NCBI RefSeq assembly: GCF_047948215.1
Contig: NC_134467.1
Location: forward strand, 40,215,020-40,279,019
Direction of reading: 5' to 3'
Length of the DNA stretch: 64,000 bases
DNA from: Lycorma delicatula
Lineage: Eukaryota; Arthropoda; Insecta; Hemiptera; Fulgoridae
Below are positions 11,281 through 21,460 of this stretch, piece after piece. Each line of letters starts with the position of its first letter. Position 1 is the stretch's first letter. A program made the translations under genes and the position numbers. Under the pieces are notes generated by a model. It was not told the origin of the DNA. It searched no databases and saw only the letters and a list, made by a program, of their open reading frames with translations.

Positions 11281-11308
11281 AAAAAATCGGGTGGGTCTGT
11301 GTTGGGAT

Positions 11309-12057
11309 TTTTTTGTCTTCAGTCATTTGACTGGTTTGATGCAGCTCTCCAAGAATCCCTATCTATGCTAGTCGTTTCATTTCAGTACACCTCCTACATC
11401 CTACATCCCTAACAATTTGTTTTACATATTCCAAACGTGGCCTGCCTACACAATTTTTTCCTTCTACCTGTCCCTCCAATATTAAAGCCACTATTCCAGG
11501 ATGGCTTAATATGTAGCCTATAAGTCTGTCTCTTCTTTTAGCTATATTTTTCCAAATGCATCTTTCTTCATCTATTTGCCGCAACACCTCTTCACTTGTC
11601 ACTTTATCCACCCGTCTGATTTTTAACATTTTTCTATAGCACCGCATTTCAAAAGCTTCTAATCTTTTCTTCTCAGATACTCCGATCGTCCAAATTTCAC
11701 TTCCATGTAAATCGACACTCCAAACATATACTTTCAAAAATCTTTTCCTGACGTTTAAATTAATTTTTAATGTAAACAAATTATATTTCTGACTGAACGC
11801 TCGTTTCGCCTGTGCTATTCGGCATTTTATATCGCTTCTGCTTCGTCCATCTTTAGTTATTCGAATTCCCAAATAAAAAAATTCTTCTACCTCCATAATC
11901 TTTTCTCCTATTTTCACATTCAGTGGTCCATCTTTGTTACTTCTACTACATTTCATTACTTTCGTTTTGTTCTTGTTTATTTTCAGGCGATAGTTCTTGG
12001 GTAGGACTTCATCCATGCCATTCATTGTTTGTTCTAAATCCTTTTTACTCTCTTTGG
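11309..12057 (-). pseudogene. RTE-a LINE, 3' part of ORF2
   Basis: Encodes the C-terminal part of an RTE-type reverse transcriptase, open from about 12057 down to 11363. It begins after the FADD region (ESKKDLEQTMNG), then KINKNKTKVMKCSR, FFYLGIRITKDGRSRSDIKC, SEIWTIGVSEKKRLEAFEMR, KVTSEEVLRQIDEE and VGRPRLEYVKQIVRDVG. The element 3' end is the sequence complementary to TTTGTCTTCAGTCATTTGAC at about 11312. It is 5'-truncated, and its first codons (MKELKFS) come from the surrounding X repeat, so the open frame is partly chimeric by chance. The reading frame is unusually intact for this window, but without the endonuclease and RT core it cannot act alone. Confidence 0.85.
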
Positions 12058-12217
12058 AAAATTTTAGTTCTTTCATTTCGAAAATTCTACAGGTAAATTG
12101 GTCGGTCTGTATGTCAACGAATCAGTTTAAGTGTATCGGATTGAGATAAAAACGAGATATTGATTGCGTACTAAATTTAATTTTAACATAAAACAGACAA
12201 TAAATGGTGCATGATAT

Positions 12218-12481
12218 TTATTTCGAGTAATATTCGACGACAATTTTGTTCAACATCGGTCTGTGATGTGATAAGTAAGAGACATAAGCAGTGATAGAAG
12301 TACTCGCGCCATCGGCGTGGTTTACTGAGCGCGCCGTGCCAGCTTTGCGATGTTCCCGAAACAGTCTTCTTCGCTCTGCACCGGATATCGGGATATTAGT
12401 ACGTGATCCAGAACCTTCCCTTTCCAAAGATACGCGTAATTTATATTTCCGGCTGGCTTTTGCGCGGGCTGAGGCTGACAT
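12218..12481 (-). CDS. Conserved 87-codon frame inside X repeat, unknown function
   Basis: Minus-strand frame from ATG 12481 to TAA 12218. It is a small basic protein: SASARAKASRKYKLRVSLER, then a GAERRRLFREHRK motif at about residues 34-46, then NHADGAST and a KIVVEYYSK end. The same frame is recognisable in the X copy at 32280-32525 (SASARTNASRKYKLRI, NHANGANTS, IIVEY) with its ATG changed to TTG and with internal stops. Part is seen again at 58597-58652. A GTATAAAAA box lies about 20 bp upstream of the ATG in two copies. I do not recognise the family. The ERRRLFREHRK stretch vaguely resembles short Arg-rich motifs in insect transposon proteins. It may be a first exon of a larger element. 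Confidence 0.4.
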   Translation of the reverse strand: MSASARAKASRKYKLRVSLEREGSGSRTNIPISGAERRRLFREHRKAGTARSVNHADGASTSITAYVSYLSHHRPMLNKIVVEYYSK

Positions 12482-13059
12482 ATTGAATTTTTATACTTTT
12501 TTACACATTTACTTTAATTTTTTACACATAAATATTGTCAAAAATACACTTATTATTACTTAAATCGATTTATCGGACAAAGTGTAGACAAAAATACACA
12601 AATCACCGCGCTATTATGTCTAAGTCATCAGTTACACAGAATGGAAAAGAGCGAGAGCAACAGTTTTGGCCGATTTGCGTTGTATCCTCTCCCCGCCAAC
12701 CCGCTTCCCAGTGACGCAAACTCAAAGTCGTATTGGCGAGTTGATTATGTAAGTTATAAAGTGACTCCGTATTTACGTCTATAAGGTTAATAAATAGGGA
12801 TTTTTTAAGGCAGAACGATATAGATCTCTTCGTTAAGCTAGAAATATCTTTTCTGGTACCCGTTTCGGTGTAACTTTAAAGACCTTTCACGTCAAAACTT
12901 CAGAGAGCAAAGTTCATATAACTAAAATACTTAACGTACCTTACAGTATAATCTAAATATTAATATATTATTGCACTTTATTGATCAGCTGTTTTTTTTG
13001 GGGGGAGTTTTCTTTAATGATATGTGCAGGCATCGACTGCTATGATCATTTAGACCGAT

Positions 13060-13175
13060 TGGAAATTTGTAGCGTATGAAAAACGCAATCCCTGACCGGG
13101 TTTTAAAGTCAGGACCTCCGAGTTAAAGACCAAAATCCTACCACTTGGACCAACTGAGAAAGGCAATCAAAAAAC
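13060..13175 (-). mobile_element. SINE-B-like tRNA-derived head, decayed
   Basis: On the minus strand: CAGTTGGTCCAAGTGGTAGG (box A-like), GGTCTTTAACTCGGAGGTCC (anticodon-arm-like) and a damaged box B (ACTTTAAAACCCGGTCAGG). GGATTGCGTTTTTCATACG follows. The order is that of a tRNA-like SINE head. No acceptor stem pairing, so not a tRNA gene. Confidence 0.55.
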
Positions 13176-13179
13176 AAAA

Positions 13180-13942
13180 TTAGACCGAAAAAACTGTAAT
13201 AAATTTCATAAAGAAGTATAATGTATTGTAATGGTAAATTTACTTATATATTCATATTTAACATAATTCATTACTATCACAAAATATAAGTAGAAACAGA
13301 CAAGATAAATGAATTAATAATTTATGAAATTTAGATAAAAGTTTTTACTGTTTTAAACTAAGTAATTGTAATTAATGATTGTTTTGCATACGACAAAAGA
13401 TAAATATGTATCCATCAATTAACTTTGGTTTCGTATCACTGTGACGTTTTATGTCTGAAGAGGTATTTAATTAATGAACAAAATGAAATATTCTCTAGCT
13501 AACAGTGATGAATTAGAGAAAGCTGTACCGTTTTGTATTTGACAAATTGTAATATATTTAGCTATTCAGCATAGAGTATATAGATTAGTATAGAGAGTAT
13601 ATAGAGTATATAGATAGAGTATAAAGATTAATAATGTTGAAAAACTGTATATATCGAAATAGTTCGTATGATTTCATACTATACCTAAATATTAATTTAT
13701 TCTCGAACATTTGTGAGATTTTAGTACTTAGTACTTACTATTTACTATGATTGTTGCTCAAATAATATATAATGTTATTATACAAAAAGGGGAAGACTAT
13801 CCCCCTTTGGGGGAATGGGGATTTACTCATAAGTTAAAAATAATATATAATTGGTTATCAATCCTTTGTACAAGTAAAAATGTATTTCGTCCGATCTTAG
13901 CGTTAGCTAATAGTACAGGCAATTTGTCATAAAAATAGACTG
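13180..13942. other. AT-rich stretch with short AGAGTATATAGA repeats
   Basis: No gene. At about 13570-13625 the unit AGAGTATATAGATTA recurs several times, a small degenerate tandem repeat. Confidence 0.4.
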
Positions 13943-14703
13943 TATTTGAAAATCCTTACCTATAGATTGATCTATAGGGGTTAGGGGTGATGAGTTTTTT
14001 TCATGCGTTAGGGGTGATGAGGGAAGCTTAACTCCAGATTTTTAACATTCCCTCCCATAGATTTTTGAAAAACTCGAAATACTCAAAAAGTTTTTGAAAT
14101 GCGTTTTTCTCTGAATCTATGCATTTTAAAGAAAAGTTTTCAAACAAAATAGGACATTCTACTCTACAATTAATGTCTTTAAAGTTATGCCGTATAATTT
14201 GAAATCGAAATACTAGGTGGCGCTGAAGTAGTAAAAAACGTTGTAAACGACTAGACCGTGCCCAATTCACAACCATTTTCACACTTTCACAAGTTACAGC
14301 TCCAAAACGTTAAGTCGTACAAGAAAATTGTTTAAATAAAAGTTGTCTGGTTTTTTGAGATTAACAACTTTTCCAAATGGAATACAGACGAAAACCAATT
14401 TTTTCCGGTGAAAAAAGCAAAAAACCCGTTTTTTACAATTTCAGCGCCTTCTAGTATTTCAATTTCAAATTATACGGCATAACTTCAAAAACATTAATTG
14501 TAGAAAAGAATGTCCTCTATATTTTTTGTTTGAAAAACGTTTCTTTAAAATGCATAGATTGAGAGAAAAACGCATTTCAAAAACTTTTTGACTTTTTGAA
14601 AAATCTTTGGGAGGGGGGATGTTAAAAATCTGGAATTAAGCTTCCCTCATCACCCCTAACATATGGAAAAAACATCAATCTGTAGGTAAGGATTTTCAAA
14701 TAA
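13943..14703. mobile_element. Foldback element with ~290-bp inverted arms
   Basis: The left arm (13943-14235) begins TATTTGAAAATCCTTACC and the right arm (14440-14703) is its complement. They share GGGTGATGAGGGAAGCTTAA, GAAATGCGTTTTTCTCT, ATCTATGCATTTTAAAGAAA and TTATGCCGTATAATTTGAAA. The spacer is about 200 bp and non-coding. Arms differ by scattered substitutions and small indels, so it is not a recent duplication or an assembly fold. It resembles a foldback-type MITE. TA flanks both ends. Confidence 0.8.
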
Positions 14704-14796
14704 ATATACAAATATAACAAACATCGAATAGAAGGTGAATGTATTTCGTTTCTCATTTTTTTTTTTTTAGTTCTTTAATTACTTTTATTTTATATT

Positions 14797-15585
14797 TTAA
14801 CATAAAACGTCTTTAAAATCACACGTAAACATATGGGTACCAGAACAGAAATTTGTGGCGTAAGGAAAAGGTCTACATCATCCTGCCTTAATAACTCCCT
14901 AACTATTAGTCTCAGAGATGTAAATGCGGTGTCATTTGATAACATACATGGTCAGCTCGCCGAGACGATTTTGAGTTTGCGTCACTGGTAATCAGGTTAG
15001 CGGAGAGGGGAACACAGCGAAGATCGGACAAAGTTGGCGCTCTCACTCATTTCCATTCAGTGTAGGTCACGCCTTAGAAGTGATAGCACAATAATTGGTG
15101 TATACATGTTTAGAATTTATCAAGATTTAAGTAATAATAAGTGTAATTTGGACGATATTTACGTGTAATAAATAAAAAAAAAAAAACGTGTAAAAAAGTA
15201 TAAAAATTCTATATTTCAGCCGCAGAATGTTTTATTTTATTTATTTATTTTTTTTTTAATAAAGAGTTGGGGAATCCCATTTACGGACGCCTAATTAGTG
15301 TCAGGCTCGCTAACAGGTGCCGAAAGATATTATTAATATGCGTATGTAAACCTGCGCACTACCGACTAAACCGCCATCTCTGGCTTCCACCCTTCCTGGA
15401 ACCGCTAACGAAGCATTCCTTCTGGAAAGGGGGTTACATGCCCACTCACACCCTCATACCTCATAGTGCAATCGCAACAAGCCCACGCAAAACCTGGCCG
15501 GAAATATAAATTACATATATCGTTGGAAAGGGAAGATTTTGGATCACGTACGGATATCCGATGCAGAGCGAACAAGACGTTTGTT
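14797..15585 (+). repeat. X repeat, copy 2, interrupted
   Basis: Plus-strand X: AACGTCTTTAAAATCACACG (14807), AACTCCCTAACTATTAGTCTC (14892), CTCTCACTCATTTCCATTCA (15040), AAAGTATAAAAATTC (15197). The start of the 87-codon region is interrupted at about 15222, then resumes at about 15456 (GCCGGAAATATAAATTACA, GATATCCGATGCAGAGCGAA). The small frame is destroyed here. The copy stops near 15585. Confidence 0.7.
15222..15455 (-). repeat. Insertion in X copy 2, repeat C
   Basis: About 230 bp that X copy 3 lacks. It shares CCCATTTAC, GGCTCGCTA and CTGCGCACTACCGACTA with 30640-30830 (opposite strand). On the minus strand TAGTCGGTAGTGCGCAGG looks like a box A, so it may be a tRNA-derived SINE. Box B was not found. 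Confidence 0.4.
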
Positions 15586-15762
15586 TCCTTTTTTTATTAA
15601 TGTTAATAATATTAGTTAAATAAAAGCTTTTTTAAAAAATAATTTTTTATATGTAATCAAATATATTTTTTGTATTTTTTTTCTAATTCATTTGTGTTTA
15701 ATGGTTTCATAATACGTTTTAAAATCACTACCCAAGGTCAGACTCTCAATTTCTCTGAAACA

Positions 15763-15862
15763 AATATATATATATATATGTAGAATATGTGCCAAATCGG
15801 AACATAAATACAATTTTCCGAAATATCTCGACCCCAGCCCCACGTAGCGAATCATTTCTTTT
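15763..15862 (+). repeat. Short repeat upstream of MAR-2 (see 17490-17585)
   Basis: GCCAAATCGGAACATAAATA, then GAAATATCTCGACCCC and TAGCGA. The same order, diverged, recurs at 17490-17585 on the far side of MAR-2. Confidence 0.6.
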
Positions 15863-15902
15863 GAAAAAATGTTTCTTTTCATGTAACTAATTTATATATA
15901 TA

Positions 15903-17235
15903 CAAGGTCATTCACGGGAACCGGATGTTTTTGAAGTGGGTTGTACTCGTGCGTTCGTGGTGAGAGGGGCACGTGGCTGGTGTCTGACGTTTCCTTTGTT
16001 CATAGCATTTACATTTTAGTCGTTGAGATGGAGCCGTGGACGCTAGACCAACGCCTGTACGCGTATGACAGTTTTGTGCGAAATGATGAATCCGTAACTG
16101 CTATTCACCGAAATTTCCGCCGTCAGTTTAATATCCATCGTAATGCAAGTGTCCCTTCTCGTAACACAATATTGCGAAGGGTAAACAACCTTCGAACAAG
16201 CGGTTCAATATTGAAGAAAAAACTACCGGGTCCCCGACGAACTGCTAGTACTCCGGAGGACATCGAACGTGTAAGGGAAGCCATTGTCAGAAACCCACGC
16301 CGCTCTATTCGGAGGCATTCAGCAGCGCTTCAAATGAGCACAAGTACGGTAAGACGAATTCTGCATACAGACCTGCATTTCCATCCTTACAAGATAGCCG
16401 TCGTGCAGCAGTTAAACGAGCAAGATTTCACGCAGCGATTACAATTTTGTCGACAAATGCTTACCGTTTTTGAAGAAAATGAAAATTTGTTATTGTTAAT
16501 GAGTGATGAAGCCCATTTTTATCCGAATAGCTTCGTCGACAAACAGAATTGCCGGTATCGGGCAGAAAGAAACCCACATCGGCTTCGCGAGAGACCACTT
16601 CATAGCCCAAAGGTGACTGTCTGGTATGCGATAGGAAAGATCGGTGTTATTGGACCGTATTTTTTTGAAGAAAGTGACGCTGCCGTAACTGTAACAGTTG
16701 ATCGTTACATTGCGATGTTGAATACGTTTTTCATCCGTGAGTTACGAAACCGGGGAATCGATTTTCAAAATGTGTTTTCCAGCAGGATGGAGCTACAGCA
16801 CACACAGCGAGGGCAACGATGGCTGTTCTCCGTAACTTGTTTCCGGGACGGATCGTTTCCAGATTTGGCGACATTCCTTGGCCCCCTCGGTCACCCGACT
16901 TCAGTAGTTGTTGTTTTTTTCTGTGGGAGTTTCTGAAATCGCGTGTGTACGGCAATAAACCGCGTACATTGGAGGACCTAAAGATCGCAATTCGTCGTCA
17001 TGTCACCCAGATTGATGTAGATAAGCTGCAAAGAATTGAGGCCAGTTACCGTGAAAGGCTACAACAATGTATTGCCCAAAATGGACATCACTTGCCTGAC
17101 ATAAGTTTTCGTTAATGAGTAAGTAACAAATGCTTTGATTTAACATGTGTTTCAGTACCAATAAAACTTTTTTAAATTAAATATGCAATTTTTTATGTTT
17201 ATTTTAAAAACATCCGGTTCCCGTGAATGACCCTG
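15903..17235 (+). mobile_element. MAR-2 mariner/Tc1 element, copy 1, full length
   Basis: Inverted ends of about 30 bp: left CAAGGTCATTCACGGGAACC, right its complement (CCGTGAATGACCCTG). TA duplications at 15901-15902 and 17236-17237. Second copy on the other strand at 38344-39679. Confidence 0.9.
16028..17115 (+). pseudogene. MAR-2 transposase, copy 1 (one frameshift, third Asp lost)
   Basis: ATG 16028 starts MEPWTLDQRLYAYDSFVRND, an N-terminal HTH of the DUF4817 type seen in many insect mariner-like proteins. SRNTILRRVNNLRTSGS and RRTASTPEDIERVREAI follow. The catalytic core has LMSDEAHFY and, after a 1-base deletion near 16780 (compared with copy 2), QQDGATAHTAR. The third acidic position is changed: SSCCFFLWEF here against SSCDFFLRGF in copy 2. 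The tail is KPRTLEDLKIAIRRHV to ISFR, stop at 17113-17115. Apart from the frameshift and the lost Asp it is well preserved (about 362 codons, normal length). It is predicted inactive on both counts. Confidence 0.9.
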
Positions 17236-17237
17236 TA

Positions 17238-17480
17238 TATATGTAATTATATCTTGTTTGTTACAAAGAGGAATTATAAAAAAAACGATGGCAGCCTTGA
17301 CTGGCTTCAAGGTTTGTCCTCTCCTCATTCAGTCCGGGCTGAATGGGTTGAGTGGGAGAAGACAACCAGGGCAAAGAGACATTTGAGGATCGTTGGGGGT
17401 CATCACTGCTGCTAATATATCCAGTACTCTTTAATTCATTCAAGAATTCCCACATGTGTACAGCATGCTCTGTTTGTATT
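17238..17480 (+). repeat. Host repeat that MAR-2 inserted into (copy 1)
   Basis: ATATCTTGTTTGTTACAAAG, CAGCCTTGACTGGCTTCAAGG, GGGCAAAGAGACATTTGAGG and TTCAAGAATTCCCACA. The same sequence flanks MAR-2 copy 2 at 38102-38341, and its start recurs without a transposon at 37138-37230. Confidence 0.75.
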
Positions 17481-17489
17481 GACCCTGTA

Positions 17490-17585
17490 TATATATAGCC
17501 AAATATATTTAGCCAAATCGGAACATAAATATAATCTTTTGAAATATCTCAACCCTCCTCCTCACTTTAGCGAGTCCAAACTAAT
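17490..17585 (+). repeat. Second copy of the short repeat at 15763-15862
   Basis: AGCCAAATCGGAACATAAAT, TTTTGAAATATCTCAACCC and TTTAGCGAGTCC; diverged direct repeat around the MAR-2 region. Confidence 0.55.
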
Positions 17586-17743
17586 TCAGAAATCTTTGCG
17601 GGCGTGCGCACAACAATTCACCAAATTTTCATCGCAATCGAATTAATGGTACACGCATACGGAACAAACAAATATTAATTTTTATTTATACTCTGTAGAA
17701 GATTATAATAACAATATTTAATTTCTAGTTATCTTTGTTTCAG

Positions 17744-17869
17744 ATTCTGTTACTGATTTCGGTTTCATATACGCATCATTAGTGAAGAATCTAACTGTCA
17801 ATGTACGAGTTTTTAGAATGGGTTCGAGAAAGAAATTACAGCTTTACATATCATGGATAAAACCTACAG
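17744..17869 (+). CDS. Host gene exon A (fibronectin III-containing protein)
   Basis: A 126-bp exon with a pyrimidine-rich acceptor (TTGTTTCAG) and donor GGTTAGT. It is open in one frame, entering and leaving in phase 1: SVTDFGFIYASLVKNLTVNV, then RVFRMGSRKKLQLYISWIKP-T. The LQLYISWIKP segment is the B-strand/Trp signature of a fibronectin type III domain, continued by exon B (27051) and exon C (44630). NLTV is a possible N-glycosylation site, fitting a secreted or receptor ectodomain. Upstream exons were not found in the window. An insect receptor such as a Torso-like or other receptor kinase is possible but not shown. Unlike every neighbour, this sequence is single-copy here. Confidence 0.7.
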
Positions 17870-17879
17870 GTTAGTTGTA

Positions 17880-18425
17880 TATATTTTCTTTTTATATATT
17901 TTATATGTAAAAGAATTTAAAAAAATAAATTTAGGTGTCGTACTAAGGACATATTAGTTTTGATTTACTAAAGAAATATCTGTATAAATTTTATTTAAGG
18001 ATAATTCTAGTAAACAATTAAACATGATTTGACCTTTATGTTTGGTTTCCTATATTCAATTTTACTAGACCAAGAAAATAAAGTTACTTGAGGAGGAAAG
18101 AGTATTTTTTTTTTATTTTCTGGCTGTGGATAATAAAAATATTCTAATAGGATCAAATTTTGTATATCGAAGATTTTTGTAAATCCTGCAATTTTAGCAC
18201 TGAAAAATTCCAGGATGTATGTGTATAATACAGAATGATTCAGGAAGAAATAGAAATAATATTGGAATTACAAAAAACAACTAGAATCAAGTTGTTAAAA
18301 TAAGGAAAAAAGGTTCATACAGTCGAAAACCCCTTTGTTATGGAGTTTCAGCTAGCGAAAAATTTCTCCCAGGTTTCAGTTTCTTCGGTGAAATGAGATG
18401 GTTATATATTTTTTCTGTTTCTGAT
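17880..18425. other. Intronic AT-rich sequence
   Basis: No gene. The block at about 18225-18410 (ACAGAATGATTCAGGAAG ... GGTTTCAGTTTCTTCGGTG) loosely resembles 56745-56900 (AGGGTAATTCAGGAATTTA ... GAGTTTCAGTTCCTCCGG), perhaps ends of one small element family. Confidence 0.35.
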
Positions 18426-18429
18426 TTAC

Positions 18430-18690
18430 CCCCTGATTAACACCCCCTAAGGCAACCAGTCCGGAAATTAAGCACCTCAGGGTGTCGTGGCAGCAGTCTG
18501 ACCTCCCTGTTAAGGTATCTCACTGGAATCTTCCTAGTATGATCAGGATACGCCGATTTCCTCTTCTGGATAACCAGTCCATCCCTCAGCTGGAGGGCTG
18601 CCCTTCCTGTCCCTAACCTACGTAACACCAGGTGTGCGTTTCGCACATCTGGTGTTTACCCCACGCGACCCGTTCTCTCATACGTTGAGA
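18430..18690. other. GC-richer island, unrecognised
   Basis: A block clearly richer in GC than its surroundings, containing a short hairpin (ACACCAGGTGTGCG ... CGCACATCTGGTGT, 18626-18655). A short minus-strand frame exists but shows no known motif. Possibly part of an unrecognised element. Confidence 0.35.
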
Positions 18691-18737
18691 TTAATATGTT
18701 TGTTTTTTATTTAAAAGCTTCTCCAAAAGTGTATCTA

Positions 18738-20064
18738 CAGAGTGTCCAATATAAAACGCAACCCATCAATCACTCATCCATGAAATTTCAAAAGTCAAGC
18801 TTACTGCCCTACTCGTTTCTGAAATGGACTAGTCCAACATCTGAACATCACGGCGACGCAGTGGAACACTACCGATAGAAACAACAATGCAAACATAACG
18901 TTCAGTGTATTGCTGGAGACAAGATTGTGTTTTCGCTAGATGAACGTGTTTTCATTGTCGAGTCGTACTTCAGTACGAAATCAGCGGTTGCAGTGTAAGA
19001 TTTTTTTCGCCATAAGTACCCAGATAAACCGGCTCCTAACAAAACATCAGTATTAAGGTTAGTCGCAAAATTTAGAGAGACCGGTTCTGTTAATAATAAG
19101 GAACACAAAAGATCTGCGTCAGTGTTGAATACAGATACATTCGCTGAAATCAAAGACCGATTACTCGCCTCGCCAAATAAATCGATCAGACGTTTGTCTG
19201 CTGAAATTAATTTTTCTAAATCGACTGTTCGTCGGGCGACCAAACAATTACAATAACGACCTTATCGCATTCAAACGGTTCATCGACTTCTTGAACCCGA
19301 CAAAGAAAAACGGCTACAATATTGTCAACGGTTGATTTCTGCGTGAGGGAATTAACGTTATGGATTCGTTATTTTTCACAGATGAAGCACAGTTTCATTT
19401 GGATGGCTACTTAAACAGCCAAAAAAGTAGAATTTGGAGCGCTGAAATTTCCCACGTTTATCACAAAAAACAATTACACCCTCAGAAGTTGGGCGTGTGG
19501 TGTGCGATATCGCGGAAGAAAATAATCGGTCCTATTTTTTTCGAGTACATGATTAATGCAGAACGATATCAGGATATTTTATTTCAGTTCATCGCACTCT
19601 TGGAAGAGGAAGACAGACACTGCCGGCAACAACGTGACGATGCGACATCGCACTACGCAGGTTCAGCTTCTGATTTCGTCGAGGAATTCTTTGGTAATAT
19701 AGTTATCGGTCGAGGCTTGTGGCTACCAAGTTCTCCAGATTTGATTGCGGCGGATTTTTTTCTACGTTGTTACCTCAAAGAAAAAGCCTACAGCAACAAA
19801 CCACGAACACTTGAACGATTGAAAGTTAATATTGAACAAGCTGTATTAAATATCCGGCCACAAACTTTGAAAAAAGTTGCAAGAAACGCTGTAAAAAGAA
19901 TTGAAGCTTGTACTCAAGAAGATGGCGGCCACTACCAACAATTAATTTAAATGTATGGTAATGGATGGTTATAATAAAAATTACATTTACATTTACACAT
20001 GCCTTTTTATTATTTCAATATCTACCAATATAAGGTTGGTTTGTGTTTTATATGGGACATTCTG
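18738..20064 (+). mobile_element. MAR-3 mariner/Tc1 element
   Basis: Inverted ends: left CAGAGTGTCCAATATAAAAC, right complement (TTTTATATGGGACATTCTG). TA at 18736-18737 and 20065-20066. Length 1327 bp. Confidence 0.85.
18924..19950 (+). pseudogene. MAR-3 transposase, N-terminal half broken
   Basis: The frame FSLDERVFIVESYFSTKSAV begins after an ATT where ATG is likely to have been. A TAA interrupts at about 18997. The HTH part continues with KYPDKPAPNKTSVLRLVAKF, NKSIRRLSAEINFSKSTVRR, then another stop (about 19253) and a frame change near 19345. From 19360 the catalytic half is open to TAA 19948-19950. It contains FFTDEAQFHLDGY (Asp 1), QRDDATSHYAG (Asp 2, surroundings altered from the usual QQDGATSH) and LIAADFFLRCYLKEKAYSNK (Asp 3), then KPRTLERLKVNIEQA. 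The DUF4817-type N-terminus groups it with MAR-2 and MAR-5. Inactive. Confidence 0.85.
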
Positions 20065-20069
20065 TATCT

Positions 20070-21080
20070 CAGAAACACAAAAAGCAGATTTTTCAAATGA
20101 TGAATGACGATTCCTATATTTACTTTTTAGCGGAATCATGTGTGTTGTTGAAAGGGGATTTTTAAAAATATTTTTGCCTATTAAAAATCTTCAACGCCTA
20201 TTAAAATAATAATTAGATCAACTGCAGCAGGTGATATGAGGTTTTCGCCGATTGTATATGGTTTGGACATCTTAGCTATTCTTAATGCTACGAGATGCTT
20301 CAAGAAGAAGAAGAAGATGCTTCAAGTGTACTTTTATCAGTATGACTTGATTTACAAATAGAAGCTTTTTGATTTCTCAAAATGTGGAATTTTCTTTTTA
20401 AAGATTTCAAAGGTTTACTTGTACGATTCGGATGTTTAATTTTCAAGTATCGAATTAATCTATATTGCTACATCCTTCTAACGGAAAGGACTTGAAAATA
20501 AACAACGAACTGCGGTATTTCATCCAATGTGGTAAAACTATAATTTGAGTAACTGTCCTTGAACAAAAATCTTATCTTTTTACTTATCGATTTACTGGAT
20601 GTAGATGGATCACATCGATTTTTTTTTCTTCACAAATTTACTGATTTTCCATAAGAATCAAATTAAAAAAAAGTTAAACGTTTTGACCACAAACTAAAGA
20701 AAAAAAATCGAAGACTGGATTATTATTTTCAATGAAATTATGATTAAAAAAAAATTGAGGCTCCAGACTTTGATTCACATTTGAAACTGAAGTGAGGTTC
20801 AGAAATCCATTACGTCTCTTTTATACTGCTGACAGCATGTTGTGTTCAAACATATTACATGCATATTCGAACAAAAGCGGATATGAAAGCAGAACAAATT
20901 ATAAGGAACACGTACACTACAATTTGGAACGTGTTAATTGTTCATATCTGTATACTGCCTATTCATATCGCTTTATCAATGCAGTTAAATAATTTTAATT
21001 ATATTTCATAAGGTTGGGGTTAGGGAGTTTACATAATATTCATTATATATTATTTTACTTTTGAGGTTGTGAAGTATTTG
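20070..21080. other. Intronic AT-rich stretch
   Basis: No supported gene. A 66-codon frame at 20792-20992 has no motif. AAGAAGAAGAAGA lies near 20303. Confidence 0.4.
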
Positions 21081-21082
21081 TT

Positions 21083-21345
21083 TTTCTGTTTAACCTCTGG
21101 AACCACCGTAAGGTATTACTTTAAAGGATATGTATGAATGTAAATGAAGTGTAACCTTGTATAGTCTCAAATTGACCTTTACTGAAATTTGTGTTTAATT
21201 AAAATCGAACCACCAAAGATCACCGGTTATTCAGTACCATTATCTAGTATGAAAATCTGTATAAACTGTTTTTACTAGGATTTGAATCTAATCGGGGTTT
21301 GTAGAGCTAAAAATATTTTTTTTAACCTCCTGGACCACCGTTAGG
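21083..21345 (-). mobile_element. SINE-A copy, diverged, plus second tail fragment
   Basis: The tail (AACCTCTGGAACCACCGTAAGG) lies at 21091-21112, the body near 21170-21260 and box B region (TAGGATTTGAATCTA) near 21277. The rest of the head is missing. A second tail fragment (ACCTCCTGGACCACCGTTAGG) starts at 21325. Confidence 0.65.
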
Positions 21346-21369
21346 TATTGATTCCGAAATTTCGGAATA

Positions 21370-21446
21370 CCGAAATGAAACGACTGAAACTAGATAGGGA
21401 ATCTTGGAGAACTGCATCAAACCAGTCAAATGACTGAAAAAAAAAA
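21370..21446 (+). mobile_element. RTE-a 3' terminal fragment
   Basis: GAAATGAAACGACTGAAACT, then AGATAGGGAATCTTGG and the RTE-a 3' end CAAACCAGTCAAATGACTGA followed by an A-run. Only about 75 bp: a strongly 5'-truncated insertion. Confidence 0.8.
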
Positions 21447-21460
21447 TATATATATATATA

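Larger units (their letters stand above)
11281..12960 (-). repeat. X repeat, copy 1, split by RTE-a
   Basis: Minus-strand copy of a repeat of about 1 kb. From its 5' side (about 12890): GGTCTTTAAAGTTACACCG, a GC-richer block (12640-12760), a TATA-like GTATAAAAATTC, an 87-codon frame, and a 3' end AATCCACCCGATTTTTT-like block at 11282-11308. RTE-a (11309-12057) lies between the last two, and about 110 bp of X is missing there compared with the copy at 31866-32850. Confidence 0.7.

Noticed and set aside
15903..17235. Functional domesticated transposase gene
   Set aside because: Frameshift and loss of the third acidic residue, inverted ends and TA duplication intact; an ordinary dead transposon.
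20792..20992. 66-codon open frame
   Set aside because: No motif, no splice signals, AT-rich chance frame.
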